This document shows positions 52,586 through 61,726 of a stretch of DNA of 64,000 nt, one piece after another. This stretch comes from Anabaena azotica FACHB-119 (GTDB taxonomy: Bacteria; Cyanobacteriota; Cyanobacteriia; Cyanobacteriales; Nostocaceae), in NCBI RefSeq assembly GCF_014697625.1, contig NZ_JACJSG010000028.1, forward strand, positions 1 through 64,000, read 5' to 3'. Under the pieces are notes generated by a model. It was not told the DNA's origin, did no database searches, and saw only the letters and a program-made list of their open reading frames with translations. Made by a program: the position numbers and the translations under genes. The stretch's first letter is position 1. Each line of letters begins with the position of its first letter.

Positions 52586-53263
52586 ATGCTACGCCCTTAT
52601 GTAAAAAATACCTTTTTGGCGTTTGGCTTTGTAGTGCTGACATCCTTTACAGGAGGGGTGTTGACTGCTTGTTCTACAAATTCTCAAACCCAAACCGAAG
52701 CCTCTCAACCCACTGCAACTGATGCTAGCAATCAGCAGCATCATCATCACAGCCAAGCAATGAATTTAGGCCCAGCAGATGCTAATTATGATTTGCGCTT
52801 CATTGATGCCATGATTATGCACCATCAAGGGGCTGTGGATATGGCGAATGTTGCACAGCAGAAGTCAAAACGGAGGGAGATTAAGCAGTTGGGGGCTGAG
52901 ATTATCAAAGCCCAAAACCAAGAAATCGCGCAAATGAAGCGGTGGCGCACAGCTTGGTATCCCAAGGCAGGAAATCAAGCGATGGCTTATGATGCGACAA
53001 TGGGTCACATGATGGCGATGTCATCCGAGCAACAGGAAGCGATGATGATGAGCCAAGATTTAGGCGGGGCTGATGCTGAGTTTGATTTACGCTTTATCAA
53101 TGCGATGATTCCCCATCATGAAGGAGCGGTGGTGATGGCGCAAGATGCTTTACAGAAATCGCAACGCGCGGAAATTAAGAACTTGGCTCAAGCAATTATT
53201 AAAGCGCAGCAAGGGGAAATTCAGCAAATGAAACAGTGGCGGACTGTTTGGTATAAAAAGTAG
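52586..53263 (+). CDS. DUF305 lipoprotein
   Basis: 225 residues. Lipoprotein signal: LAFGFVVLTSFTGGVLTAC with lipobox Cys29, then a low-complexity QTQTEASQPTATDASNQ linker and HHHH. Two copies of D.RFI.AM..HH.GAV.MA (LRFIDAMIMHHQGAVDMANV; LRFINAMIPHHEGAVVMAQD) are in the DUF305 domain, whose His and Met residues bind copper in the CopM group. A periplasmic copper-binding role is inferred. It is preceded by a short AT-rich promoter region. Confidence 0.85.
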   Translation: MLRPYVKNTFLAFGFVVLTSFTGGVLTACSTNSQTQTEASQPTATDASNQQHHHHSQAMNLGPADANYDLRFIDAMIMHHQGAVDMANVAQQKSKRREIKQLGAEIIKAQNQEIAQMKRWRTAWYPKAGNQAMAYDATMGHMMAMSSEQQEAMMMSQDLGGADAEFDLRFINAMIPHHEGAVVMAQDALQKSQRAEIKNLAQAIIKAQQGEIQQMKQWRTVWYKK

Positions 53264-53659
53264 TTTGCCACAAAAGCGATCGCCTGGGTGGAAGTTAGGC
53301 GATCGCTTGATCGTGGTAGTTTGATATTAAGACGGTAGACAAATTAATTCGAGGTATTAGAGAATACCAAATAATAAATCATCCAAGTTGATTGTTAGCA
53401 GGGTGAGTCAGTATCAATATTTTCTTGGTATGGCTAGGGTTTCTCTTGCTGACGCACCTGACATTTTGGATATTTTTTTTATCTGGAAGCCCTTAAACAA
53501 GTCCCAACAACTGAGACAGGTAGTGTAAATAAATTTACAAATTTAGTAAAAATGTAATTGATTCCTCACAAATTCCTCATAATTCTTATATTAATATTAA
53601 GATACAGCTAAGTGCTGGTTACGTATACCTGTGATTAGCTTGTCTCTAAACCTATCTTT
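53264..53659. other. Intergenic region with HIP1 hairpin and LysR promoter
   Basis: Two HIP1 sites (53276-53283 and ~53299-53306) form a stem around GGGTGGAAGTTAG; a weak GGGTGAGTCAG...CTGACGCACC palindrome follows near 53400-53455. The 150 bases before the LysR gene are AT-rich and likely hold its promoter. Confidence 0.45.
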
Positions 53660-54625
53660 ATGAACAATTATTTAGATTTAATCCACAGAGATAGCCTGTT
53701 AAACTCCCTGAGTTTGGAACATCTGCGAATTTTTGAAGCGGCTGCACGACACAAAAGTTTCACTCGTGCAGCCGCAGAACTCTACACTACCCAGCCTTCG
53801 GTATCGCGTCATATTAAACAGCTAACGGAAACAATTGGTACACCATTGTTTGAATATGTAGATAATCGTATTCAACTAACACCTACAGGGGAAGAAATTT
53901 TAATTATCTACAAAGAAATTTTTCAATGTTTAAGAGATTTTGACACAAAGTTGATTGATTTAAAAGATATAGAACAAGGTCAATTAAAAGTCTCTGCTGT
54001 CAGAACACTCAAGTATATCATGCCTAGATTACTACAATCATTTTGTCCACAGCATCCTCATATTAGAATTGCATTTGAGTTTACCAATCATGAAGAAATT
54101 TTGACTAGAATGCAGGAAAATATGGATGACTTCTACATTCTTACCTACCCACCAAAAAAAGATGATTTTGAAATCAACCCATTTCTCGATAATTCTTTAG
54201 TGGTAGTTGCGCCATCAAATCATCTTCTGGTTAATCAAGCATATATTTCCTTAGAGCGGTTGGCAAAGGAAAAATTTATTATGCGAGAGAAAGGTTCAGA
54301 AAATCGCATAGCTGTCGATACTTTGCTGGCGCAACATGACACAAAATTGCCAGTGAAATTAGAGGTAAATAGCAATAGAGGAGCTAAACAAGCGGTGCTT
54401 TGCGGTTTAGGTCTGGCAGTTTTATCGATATATACCTTAAATCCAGAATTACAACAAAATCAACTATCTATTCTCAATGTTGAGGGGTTCCCACTTGTTC
54501 AGAAGTGGCAAATAATTTCTCTCAAGAACAGGTGGATATCTCCTGCTGCTAGTACTTTTTTAAAGTATATGCTGCAAGAGAGTGTAGCCAATAGAGATGA
54601 TAATTTTTTACTCAGTGCAGGCTGA
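53660..54625 (+). CDS. LysR-family transcriptional regulator
   Basis: 321 residues. The N-terminal winged HTH (~18-78) LSLEHLRIFEAAARHKSFTR, AAAELYTTQPSVSRHIKQLT is followed by an effector domain with LKVSAVRTLKYIMPRLLQSF and GAKQAVLCGLGLAVLSIYTL. The closest look is the CbbR/RbcR type, but the regulated genes cannot be told; the next gene is susA, on the same strand 430 bases on. Confidence 0.85.
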   Translation: MNNYLDLIHRDSLLNSLSLEHLRIFEAAARHKSFTRAAAELYTTQPSVSRHIKQLTETIGTPLFEYVDNRIQLTPTGEEILIIYKEIFQCLRDFDTKLIDLKDIEQGQLKVSAVRTLKYIMPRLLQSFCPQHPHIRIAFEFTNHEEILTRMQENMDDFYILTYPPKKDDFEINPFLDNSLVVVAPSNHLLVNQAYISLERLAKEKFIMREKGSENRIAVDTLLAQHDTKLPVKLEVNSNRGAKQAVLCGLGLAVLSIYTLNPELQQNQLSILNVEGFPLVQKWQIISLKNRWISPAASTFLKYMLQESVANRDDNFLLSAG

Positions 54626-54800
54626 AATTGTGGCAATCCAACTCATAACATTTTCAAATCATAGTAGAAATTATATAGGTAAATTATTAAGTTGGCAAAC
54701 TATATCTATAGTATAAAAAATTGTCTACCTTTAGTTAGAGTTAATAATACCTAGTTATCGATATTCTAAGTGAATGAGAACAAGAATTGATACGGCTGAT

Positions 54801-54835
54801 AAAACACAGGTAGAAGAATTTATCTGTGTTTTTTT
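54801..54835 (+). terminator. Terminator downstream of the LysR gene
   Basis: AAAACACAG pairs with CTGTGTTTT across ~12 bases, followed by TTTTTG. It lies 175 bases after the LysR stop. Confidence 0.6.
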
Positions 54836-54888
54836 GTATTTGTACCTGTTGAGATTCTAGGTTGTAAGCGCACCCTAGAAAGCCAACC

Positions 54889-54918
54889 AAAACTCTACCC
54901 ACGAGGGGATAGAGTTTT
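54889..54918. promoter_or_regulatory. Hairpin upstream of susA
   Basis: AAAACTCTACCC pairs with GGGGATAGAGTTTT (one bulge) around ACGA. It lies 140 bases before the susA start, in the leader; regulatory or terminator role uncertain. Confidence 0.45.
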
Positions 54919-55057
54919 GTCAGTGGTCATTGGTCAATAGTGAGTGGGTTTGATAAATTTTAATCCCACCCATAAAGGGATGGTGAATTAAAGCAGTGCA
55001 AAACCACAACTGACACAAGCAGTACAAATAAATCAAATCTTCATTTAAGGGGTGAAT

Positions 55058-57478
55058 ATGTCAGAATTAATTCAAGCAATCTTAGATAGTGAAGAGAAGA
55101 ATGATTTGCGTGCTTTTATGAGCGAGTTGCGTCAGCAAGACAAAAATTACCTGCTGCGGAATGACATCCTGAATGTATATAGTGAATACTGCGCTAAGTC
55201 ACAAAAACCAGAAACGTTTTATCATTCTTCCACTTTAGGTAAACTCATCTACTATACTCAAGAAATAATTCAAGAAGATTCCAACTTTTGCTTTATCATT
55301 CGTCCCAAAATTGCCAGTCAAGAAGTATATCGAATTACTTCAGAATTAGCGGCGGAATCGATGACTGTGCAAGAATTGTTGGATCTGCGCGATCGCCTAG
55401 TCAACAAATACCATCCCCACGAAGGCGACCTGCTAGAATTAGACTTCGGCCCCTTCTACGACTACACCCCAACCATCCGCGACCCCAAAAATATCGGTAA
55501 GGGTGTACAGTATCTCAACCGCTATTTATCTAGTAAACTGTTTCAAGACGCAAAACAATGGCTAGAAGGTTTATTTAACTTCTTGCGCCTGCACAATTAC
55601 AACGGTATCCAGCTACTCATCAACTACCAAATTCAATCACAGCAGCAATTATCGCAACAAGTTAAAAAAGCCATCAACTTTGTGAGCGATCGCCCCGATG
55701 ATGAACCCTATGATCAATTTCGTGTACAATTGCAAACGATGGGTTTTGAGCCGGGTTGGGGTAATACAGCAGCCCGTGTGCGCGATACCTTAAGCATCCT
55801 CGATGAATTGATTGATTCTCCCGACCCCCAAACCCTGGAAGCCTTCATTTCCCGCATCCCGATGATTTTTAGAATTGTCCTAGTATCAGCCCACGGTTGG
55901 TTCGGACAAGAGGGTGTGCTGGGTCGTCCCGATACTGGTGGTCAGGTGGTGTATGTCCTCGACCAAGCCAAGACCTTAGAAAAGCAACTCCAAGAAGACA
56001 CAGAGTTAGCTGGTTTAAGTGAGTTAAACGTCAAACCCAAAGTTATTATTCTCACCCGTTTAATTCCTAACAGTGATGGAACCCTTTGTAACCAAAGATT
56101 AGAGAAAGTATACGGTACAGAAAACGCTTGGATTTTGCGTGTCCCCTTGCGGGAGTTCAACCCCAACATGACGCAAAATTGGATCTCTCGATTTGAATTT
56201 TGGCCTTATCTAGAAACCTTCGCCATCGACTCAGAAAGAGAACTCCTAGCAGAATTTCATGGCAAACCAGACTTAATTGTGGGTAACTATACCGATGGTA
56301 ACTTAGTTGCGTTCCTGTTAGCGCGACGGATGAAAGTTACCCAATGCAACATCGCCCACGCTTTGGAAAAATCCAAATACTTGTTTAGTAATCTCTACTG
56401 GCAAGATTTAGAAGAGAAATATCACTTCTCATTACAGTTTACGGCTGATTTAATCGCCATGAATGCTGCTAACTTTATTGTCAGCAGCACCTATCAAGAA
56501 ATTGTGGGTACACCCGATAGTGTAGGACAATATGAGTCTTACAAATGCTTCACCATGCCGGAACTGTATCATGTGGTGAACGGGATTGAATTATTTAGCC
56601 CCAAATTTAACGTTGTCCCGCCTGGGGTGAATGAAAATTCCTACTTCCCCTACACCCGGACTCAAGATAGAGTAGAAAGCGATCGCGCTCGTTTGGAAGA
56701 AATGTTGTTTACCCTCGAAGATCCTAGCCAAATCTTCGGTAAACTCGACGACCCCAACAAACGCCCCCTATTCTCAATGGCGCGTCTTGACCGGATCAAA
56801 AACCTCACCGGTTTAGCCGAATGCTTTGGTCAAAGTAAAGACTTGCAAGAACATTGCAACTTAATTTTAGTTGCAGGTAAGTTGCGTGTGGAAGAATCAG
56901 GCGATAACGAAGAACGAGATGAAATCGTCAAACTCTACCACATCATCGAAGAATACAATTTGTACGGGAAAATTCGCTGGCTGGGTGTGCGCCTTTCCAA
57001 AAATGATTCTGGTGAAATTTACCGCGTCATTGCTGACCATCAAGGTATATTTGTCCAGCCTGCATTATTTGAAGCCTTTGGTTTAACAATTCTGGAGTCA
57101 ATGATTTCCGGCTTACCCACCTTCGCCACTCAATTTGGAGGCCCATTAGAAATTATTCAAGACAAAGTTAATGGCTTTTACATTAACCCCACCCATCTAG
57201 AAGAAACAGCCGCAAAAATTGTTGATTTCGTCACCAAATGCGACCAAGACCCCAACTATTGGCATAGCATTTCTCAGCGAGCAATTGACCGAGTATATAG
57301 TACATATACTTGGAAAATCCACACAACCAAGCTGTTATCATTAGCCCGAATTTATGGCTTCTGGAATTTCAACTCCAAAGAAAACCGCGAGGATTTATTG
57401 CGCTACCTTGAGTCATTATTCTATTTAATTTACAAACCCAGAGCGCAACAATTACTAGAACAGCATAAGTCTAGGTAA
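55058..57478 (+). CDS. susA: Sucrose synthase
   Basis: 806 residues from ATG 55058 (AAGGGG ribosome-binding site; GTG 55052 would add two). It catalyses reversible sucrose + NDP to NDP-glucose + fructose, and in Anabaena it mainly cleaves sucrose. The N-terminal cellular-targeting and EPBD domains (~1-270) precede the GT-B catalytic region with VLVSAHGWFGQEGVLGRPDT, GGQVVYVLDQ, the nucleotide-sugar site FSMARLDRIKNLTGLAEC and the E-x7-E motif EAFGLTILE. Full length and no damage. In heterocystous strains sucrose is the carbon carrier to heterocysts. Confidence 0.97.
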   Translation: MSELIQAILDSEEKNDLRAFMSELRQQDKNYLLRNDILNVYSEYCAKSQKPETFYHSSTLGKLIYYTQEIIQEDSNFCFIIRPKIASQEVYRITSELAAESMTVQELLDLRDRLVNKYHPHEGDLLELDFGPFYDYTPTIRDPKNIGKGVQYLNRYLSSKLFQDAKQWLEGLFNFLRLHNYNGIQLLINYQIQSQQQLSQQVKKAINFVSDRPDDEPYDQFRVQLQTMGFEPGWGNTAARVRDTLSILDELIDSPDPQTLEAFISRIPMIFRIVLVSAHGWFGQEGVLGRPDTGGQVVYVLDQAKTLEKQLQEDTELAGLSELNVKPKVIILTRLIPNSDGTLCNQRLEKVYGTENAWILRVPLREFNPNMTQNWISRFEFWPYLETFAIDSERELLAEFHGKPDLIVGNYTDGNLVAFLLARRMKVTQCNIAHALEKSKYLFSNLYWQDLEEKYHFSLQFTADLIAMNAANFIVSSTYQEIVGTPDSVGQYESYKCFTMPELYHVVNGIELFSPKFNVVPPGVNENSYFPYTRTQDRVESDRARLEEMLFTLEDPSQIFGKLDDPNKRPLFSMARLDRIKNLTGLAECFGQSKDLQEHCNLILVAGKLRVEESGDNEERDEIVKLYHIIEEYNLYGKIRWLGVRLSKNDSGEIYRVIADHQGIFVQPALFEAFGLTILESMISGLPTFATQFGGPLEIIQDKVNGFYINPTHLEETAAKIVDFVTKCDQDPNYWHSISQRAIDRVYSTYTWKIHTTKLLSLARIYGFWNFNSKENREDLLRYLESLFYLIYKPRAQQLLEQHKSR

Positions 57479-57560
57479 TTGGTAATTGGTAATTGGTAAT
57501 TGGTAATTGGTAAACTGTATTTTTCTTCCCATTACCCATTACCTATTACTCATTACCAAC
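57479..57560. repeat. GGTAATT and ATTACCC heptamer arrays
   Basis: GGTAATT units directly after the susA stop, then the complementary CATTACC/CTATTAC units; together they could fold as a terminator-like hairpin. Confidence 0.7.
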
Positions 57561-57581
57561 CTTCACAGATATGACTGTTGA

Positions 57582-58217
57582 CTATCTTGTTAACGAATAC
57601 CAAGTATTAGTCCCGACTACCCCATCTACTACAAGATTACTCTGAACTTGAAACGCTTTCACAGCCGTTTCTGTCAGCGCACCAAAATTACCATCAACTC
57701 GAATAGCATAGCCTTTAGCTATTAATAACCTTTGCAAAGCCCGGACAGCAAGACCAGAATTACCAAAACGTAGTGTTGGTAAATTGCGACGAGTTGTAGA
57801 CCTTCTCGCAATTACAACTCTTTTGCGAAACCTTTGGGATATCAGACGTGGTTCACAGGGAAATTTCACCCTGACGGCTTGAAAATTGTTGAATTCAGAT
57901 AAGCTATATATGTCTTTTGCTACAACTTTTTGTGGATTTTTTAAGAAAGATTTGTAATTTTTTGGTTGGTAATTAGCTTTAATATTTGCGGAAATTTCAC
58001 TAAGCCTTGTAAATTCAGGTGGCGTGATTTTAGCACTCGCTATTAATTGAGATGATTCACTCTGGGTTAAATTTTTCCTGCCTTGGTCAAGCTGAATTGT
58101 AGGCTGTTTGGGTACAATGGACGTAGAAGGTTGTTTTGTTGCTAATACGCCCGTCATCAGCAAGACAATTTCATTCATGGTATTTGATGTGACTATGACC
58201 CATAATTCCTTTGACAT
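57582..58217 (-). CDS. Peptidoglycan-binding domain protein
   Basis: 211 residues. A PG_binding_1 domain at the C-terminus (~150-208): LRFGNSGLAVRALQRLLIAK, GYAIRVDGNFGALTETAVKA, VDGVVGTNTWYSL. The N-terminal ~140 residues are low in recognisable motifs; the first ~25 (NEIVLLMTGVLATKQ) could be a weak signal sequence. It probably targets an exported or envelope-linked activity, but no catalytic domain is present. Confidence 0.8.
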   Translation of the reverse strand: MSKELWVIVTSNTMNEIVLLMTGVLATKQPSTSIVPKQPTIQLDQGRKNLTQSESSQLIASAKITPPEFTRLSEISANIKANYQPKNYKSFLKNPQKVVAKDIYSLSEFNNFQAVRVKFPCEPRLISQRFRKRVVIARRSTTRRNLPTLRFGNSGLAVRALQRLLIAKGYAIRVDGNFGALTETAVKAFQVQSNLVVDGVVGTNTWYSLTR

Positions 58218-58571
58218 AAAAAATTAAATTATTCCGGAATCAGGCGTACCTAAATCTCATAAGTTAAATTTTGTGCAATGACAAATGATTCAGAATATGT
58301 TGACAAAATTCTGAATACATTATCTTTATTGGGTTTTAATTATTAGCTGCTAATTGTGCAGCATAATTTTTTACAAGACATATTTTTTTTGATACTTCAA
58401 CTTGTAAGTTGTGTTGATTTTGGGGTCAGCAAATTCTCTCTTAAGCCCTTTAGTTAACTGTTCAATAACAATAAACTCTAGATAATCAGAAATTTATTCC
58501 ACCTGAAGCCGTAGATATTCAGGCGGAATTTTTCGATTTGGTATAGCAGGGGACATCAGTTATCAGTTATC
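58218..58571. other. AT-rich intergenic region
   Basis: No supported gene. TTATCAG heptamers begin at 58556; the rest is AT-rich upstream DNA of the leftward peptidoglycan-binding gene. Confidence 0.4.
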
Positions 58572-58719
58572 ATATCAAGTTCGGCTAATTACTTATAATA
58601 TGGTTGTTTTGGTCGGTAATTGGTAATAGCTAATAGGTAATTGTTGTGAGCCATTACCGATTACCTATTACCTATTACCAGCCCCCAATATATGATAAGT
58701 ATTTAAGCGGACATGATAT
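58572..58719. mobile_element. MITE-like repeat with ATATCAWGTYCG ends (copy 2)
   Basis: Ends ATATCAAGTTCG and CGGACATGATAT. CAGTTATC flanks both sides, as a target duplication would, but it is also a heptamer sequence. The interior parallels 41817-41943. Confidence 0.65.
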
Positions 58720-58834
58720 CAGTTATCAGTTCTGACGGCTTGTGGTGGGGGATAAAGCAGTGTCTCCCAAAGTCTTCCATCCATCAATTGGTGTGCTGTT
58801 TCACTTTGGTATTTAACTGTTCACTGATAACTGT

Positions 58835-60175
58835 TCACTGTTCACTGTTAAAGATTTTCTGAAAAAATTTGTATTTTTCCAACCTAGCTTCTGTAGTGTG
58901 GTTAAATAATGATAGTTCAATTTGAAAAGTAGAACCTTCACCTAGTAGACTTTTCACAGAGATTTGTCCTTGGTGGGCTTGTACAATTTGTTGAGCGATC
59001 GCTAGTCCTAATCCAAAGCCACCAGTTTCACGAGAGCGCACCGTATCTACTCGATAGAATCGCTCAAAAATATAGGGTAAATCGGTGTCAGGTATACCTA
59101 TACCATTGTCTTCCACCTGAATGATAGCACGCTGGGATTGGCTCAATAGTCGTAGTTGCACCTCTCCACCTGTGGCTGTGTATTTAAAAGCATTAGTCAG
59201 GAGATTAAGGATAGCTTGTCTGAGCAAATTAACATCTGCGTGAACAATTATAGGCTGACGGGGAATTTGAGGATGAAACTTGAGGTTGTTGCTAGTGGCT
59301 TGGGGAGTGACTTCCACAGCTAGCGATCGCAACATTTCACTCAAATCCACAGGTTTTAATTTCGTTTGTGCCAGCGAAACATCATGACGTGATAGGAACA
59401 ACAAATTATTGATCAGCGTAGTCATTAACTTAGCAGTTTCGGCAATCTTTTGTAATCGCTGTCTTTGTTCAGAAATATCTTCCGGTGGCATCAGCGCCAC
59501 TTGAGCATTACTTAATACCGTGGCTATAGGTGTACGCAATTCATGAGAAGCATCTGCGGTAAATCGCTGTAATTGCTGGTAAGCTTGGAGACTGGGACGC
59601 ATCGCCAACCCCCCTAAAAACCAACCAGTAATCCCAATTACCCCAAAAGTAATCGGCACACCCAAAGCCAAAAACAAGCGGGCTTGATTCAAGCTACCAC
59701 GTAGAGAGTCCATTGGGGCGGCTGCTTGAAAATAACCAAGTAACACCTTATCCTTCATCACAGGAATAGTAACTTGGCGAATCCAGATAGTTTCACTAGA
59801 GGATTTGTTTGATGCAGCTAGAACTTGCAAAGTTTTGAATCCAGGTTCTGTAGTTAAATGTTTCGCATCCGATGAACCGATAAACTGCACAAGTTGCTTG
59901 TTAGCGTTATACCAACGGGCGTAAAGTAATCTGTTATTTAAAGGGACACCATCATCTATAGGAGTCGGTGCAGTTTGTGTTTGCCATTTACTTTGGTAAA
60001 GCGCGTACTGGGTTTTTGTGGCAAAGCTTTTACTCTGACGAAACAGTTCATCATCAAAAAATCGCAACTGTTCTTCCACATTTAAGCAGTAACCCACGCC
60101 TGCAAAAGCAAACAAAATTCCACCCATCGATAGGGCAAACCAGTGAGCGAGATTACGGCGACTGTGATCAAACAT
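58835..60175 (-). CDS. rppB: Sensor histidine kinase RppB-type
   Basis: 446 residues from ATG 60175; the longer frame to 60304 is repeat-encoded (PQSPIPNPQSPIPN). Transmembrane helix 1 WFALSMGGILFAFAGVGYCL (~11-30), periplasmic domain to ~175, helix 2 LFLALGVPITFGVIGITGWF, HisKA with FTADASHELRTPIATVLSNA, HATPase with LLTNAFKYTATG, VEDNGIGIPDTD and GFGLGLAIAQQI. It pairs with the OmpR-type regulator upstream on the same strand. Homologues respond to redox or nickel in Synechocystis; the signal here is not known. Confidence 0.8.
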   Translation of the reverse strand: MFDHSRRNLAHWFALSMGGILFAFAGVGYCLNVEEQLRFFDDELFRQSKSFATKTQYALYQSKWQTQTAPTPIDDGVPLNNRLLYARWYNANKQLVQFIGSSDAKHLTTEPGFKTLQVLAASNKSSSETIWIRQVTIPVMKDKVLLGYFQAAAPMDSLRGSLNQARLFLALGVPITFGVIGITGWFLGGLAMRPSLQAYQQLQRFTADASHELRTPIATVLSNAQVALMPPEDISEQRQRLQKIAETAKLMTTLINNLLFLSRHDVSLAQTKLKPVDLSEMLRSLAVEVTPQATSNNLKFHPQIPRQPIIVHADVNLLRQAILNLLTNAFKYTATGGEVQLRLLSQSQRAIIQVEDNGIGIPDTDLPYIFERFYRVDTVRSRETGGFGLGLAIAQQIVQAHQGQISVKSLLGEGSTFQIELSLFNHTTEARLEKYKFFQKIFNSEQ

Positions 60176-60176
60176 G

Positions 60177-60240
60177 GGATTGGGGATTGGGGATTGGGGA
60201 TTGGGGATTGGGGATTGGGGATTGGGGATTGGGGATTGGG
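60177..60240. repeat. GGGGATT heptamer array
   Basis: About nine near-perfect GGGGATT units immediately upstream of the kinase start. Confidence 0.85.
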
Positions 60241-60287
60241 GGGAGATGAGGTAGTAACCCACCCCTAGCCCCTCCCAGGAGGGGAAC

Positions 60288-60453
60288 CTACGGTGTACAC
60301 ACATCTCTGTGCTGAGTGCAAAATGTGGTCTGATCCCCCTAAATCCCCCTTAATAAGGGGGACTTTGATTCTTGTTCCCCCCTTTTTTAAGGGGGGTTAG
60401 GGGGGATCAAAACGTTGTCTGACTAGGTTATCAGACTTGTGTGTACACCGTAG
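60288..60453. mobile_element. MITE with CTACGGTGTACACACA inverted ends and 10-bp duplication
   Basis: The 17-base ends 60287-60303 and 60438-60454 are perfect inverted repeats. Taking CTACGG/CCGTAG as the border, GGAGGGGAAC stands directly outside both ends (60278-60287 and 60454-60463), a 10-base target duplication. The interior holds the well-known GATCCCCC...AATAAGGGGGA...GGGGGGATC hairpin repeat. It separates rppA from rppB. Confidence 0.85.
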
Positions 60454-60552
60454 GGAGGGGAACGGGGAGATGAGGGGATGAGGGAGAAGTAGCTTTAGCT
60501 TGTTGTATTTCTTTTTTAAGGAACGCTACGCCAACTAGCGAGCAAGTAAGAC

Positions 60553-60582
60553 TGTAGAGACGTTGCATGCAACGTCTCTACA
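60553..60582. repeat. TGTAGAGACGTTGCA palindrome
   Basis: Perfect 30-base palindrome; the same type as 34716-34745, where the centre is TTACATGTAA. Confidence 0.8.
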
Positions 60583-60693
60583 TTATTTATTCGGTGCAAC
60601 TTCATAGAAAATTGGTATAAGTATATATTTTTAGTCATTAAATCTTGTATACCTTTCTTCCTCATCTCCCCCCAATCCCCAATCCCCACTCCC

Positions 60694-61368
60694 CTACGAA
60701 GGTGGGTTTAAGCGATAGCCGACACGATGCACTGTTTCTATCCAATCTCTAGCACCAATTACTTGCAGACGTTGACGCAGGCGGCGAATTAAGGTTGTGA
60801 CTGCATTACTTTCTGGTTCTTCGCCAAAACTCCAAAGAGCTTGTTCAATTTGGTCGTGGGATAATATTTGTCGGGGATGACGCATGAAATATTCCATCAG
60901 TTGAAACTCTCGGCTGGAAAGCTGAGTTGTTTGTGAATCAAGTTCAATAGTCAGGTTAGATAAATGTAGGTGCAAATCGCCCAAGCTGATTTTATCGCCT
61001 TGCCACATTGGCGATCGCCTGCCCAATGCTCGCACTCGCGCCAACAACTCTAGCACATCCACTGGTTTGACTAAATAATCATCGGCTCCCGCATCCAAAC
61101 CCGCTACTTTATCGCTAACTGTGTCTTTTGCCGTTAACATCAGTACAGGAGCCGCTTTTCCAGCCCGGCGATATACTTGGCACAGTTCAATGCCGCTTAA
61201 CTTGGGCAACATCCAATCTAATATTAGTAAGTCATAATCCTTGCGAAAAGCGAACCATTGGGCTGTTTCTCCGTCTGCGATCGCATCCACTGTATGCCCA
61301 ACTTTCAACAACGCTGTCCGTAATGGCTCTAACTGTGCTGGGTCATCTTCCACCAGTAAGATTAACAT
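60694..61368 (-). CDS. rppA: OmpR-family response regulator RppA-type
   Basis: 224 residues. Receiver with LLVEDDPAQLEPLRTALLKV, phosphoacceptor Asp in DLLILDWMLPKLSGIEL, LTAKDTVSDKVAGLDAGADD and YLVKPVD, then a winged-helix DNA-binding domain (LSSREFQLMEYFMRHPRQIL, DWIETVHRVGYRLNPP). The pattern matches RppA of cyanobacteria. It should be phosphorylated by the neighbouring kinase. Its 5' region is shared with the CRISPR leader. Confidence 0.85.
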   Translation of the reverse strand: MLILLVEDDPAQLEPLRTALLKVGHTVDAIADGETAQWFAFRKDYDLLILDWMLPKLSGIELCQVYRRAGKAAPVLMLTAKDTVSDKVAGLDAGADDYLVKPVDVLELLARVRALGRRSPMWQGDKISLGDLHLHLSNLTIELDSQTTQLSSREFQLMEYFMRHPRQILSHDQIEQALWSFGEEPESNAVTTLIRRLRQRLQVIGARDWIETVHRVGYRLNPPS

Positions 61369-61429
61369 CAGATTTGTTTTGCTTGCTGTGTTTTTCGCTT
61401 ACTTATTTTAAGATTAAGTTACAACAGTG

Positions 61430-61726
61430 ACACAAAAGTGTCAGTAACTCAAATTATGCTGATAAACCCAGCCTTTTGCGTCAACCTGTAGGTGTTTTTT
61501 CAGACTGATCAATTTTTTCGCCCCAATCCCTTATCCTGCTTAGGTTCCAGCCAATCATATGAAAAAGGAGGTTGACGCAATCTCTGAAACCCTTACCAGA
61601 AGTACTTTTGAGCGATTTTTAATTGACCACCTCTTGACAACCCATCGCCTGAAACGCTATTTTATCTCTAGGTTGACGAAACTGAACCTTGAAAACCAAA
61701 TATATCAATGCTTCTGGAGCCGGGCA
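61430..61726 (+). promoter_or_regulatory. Probable CRISPR leader
   Basis: No frame is present between rppA and the first repeat. It contains TTGCGTCAACCT (61476-61487), its exact inverse AGGTTGACGCAA (61569-61580) and AGGTTGACGAAA (61670-61681). Placement on this side fits the 3' end of the repeat, ATTGAAAC, which is the usual crRNA 5' handle, so the array is read rightward from here. Confidence 0.6.

Noticed and set aside
60176..60304. N-terminal extension of RppB
   Set aside because: Encoded by GGGGATT heptamers; the protein starts at the ATG followed by a membrane helix.
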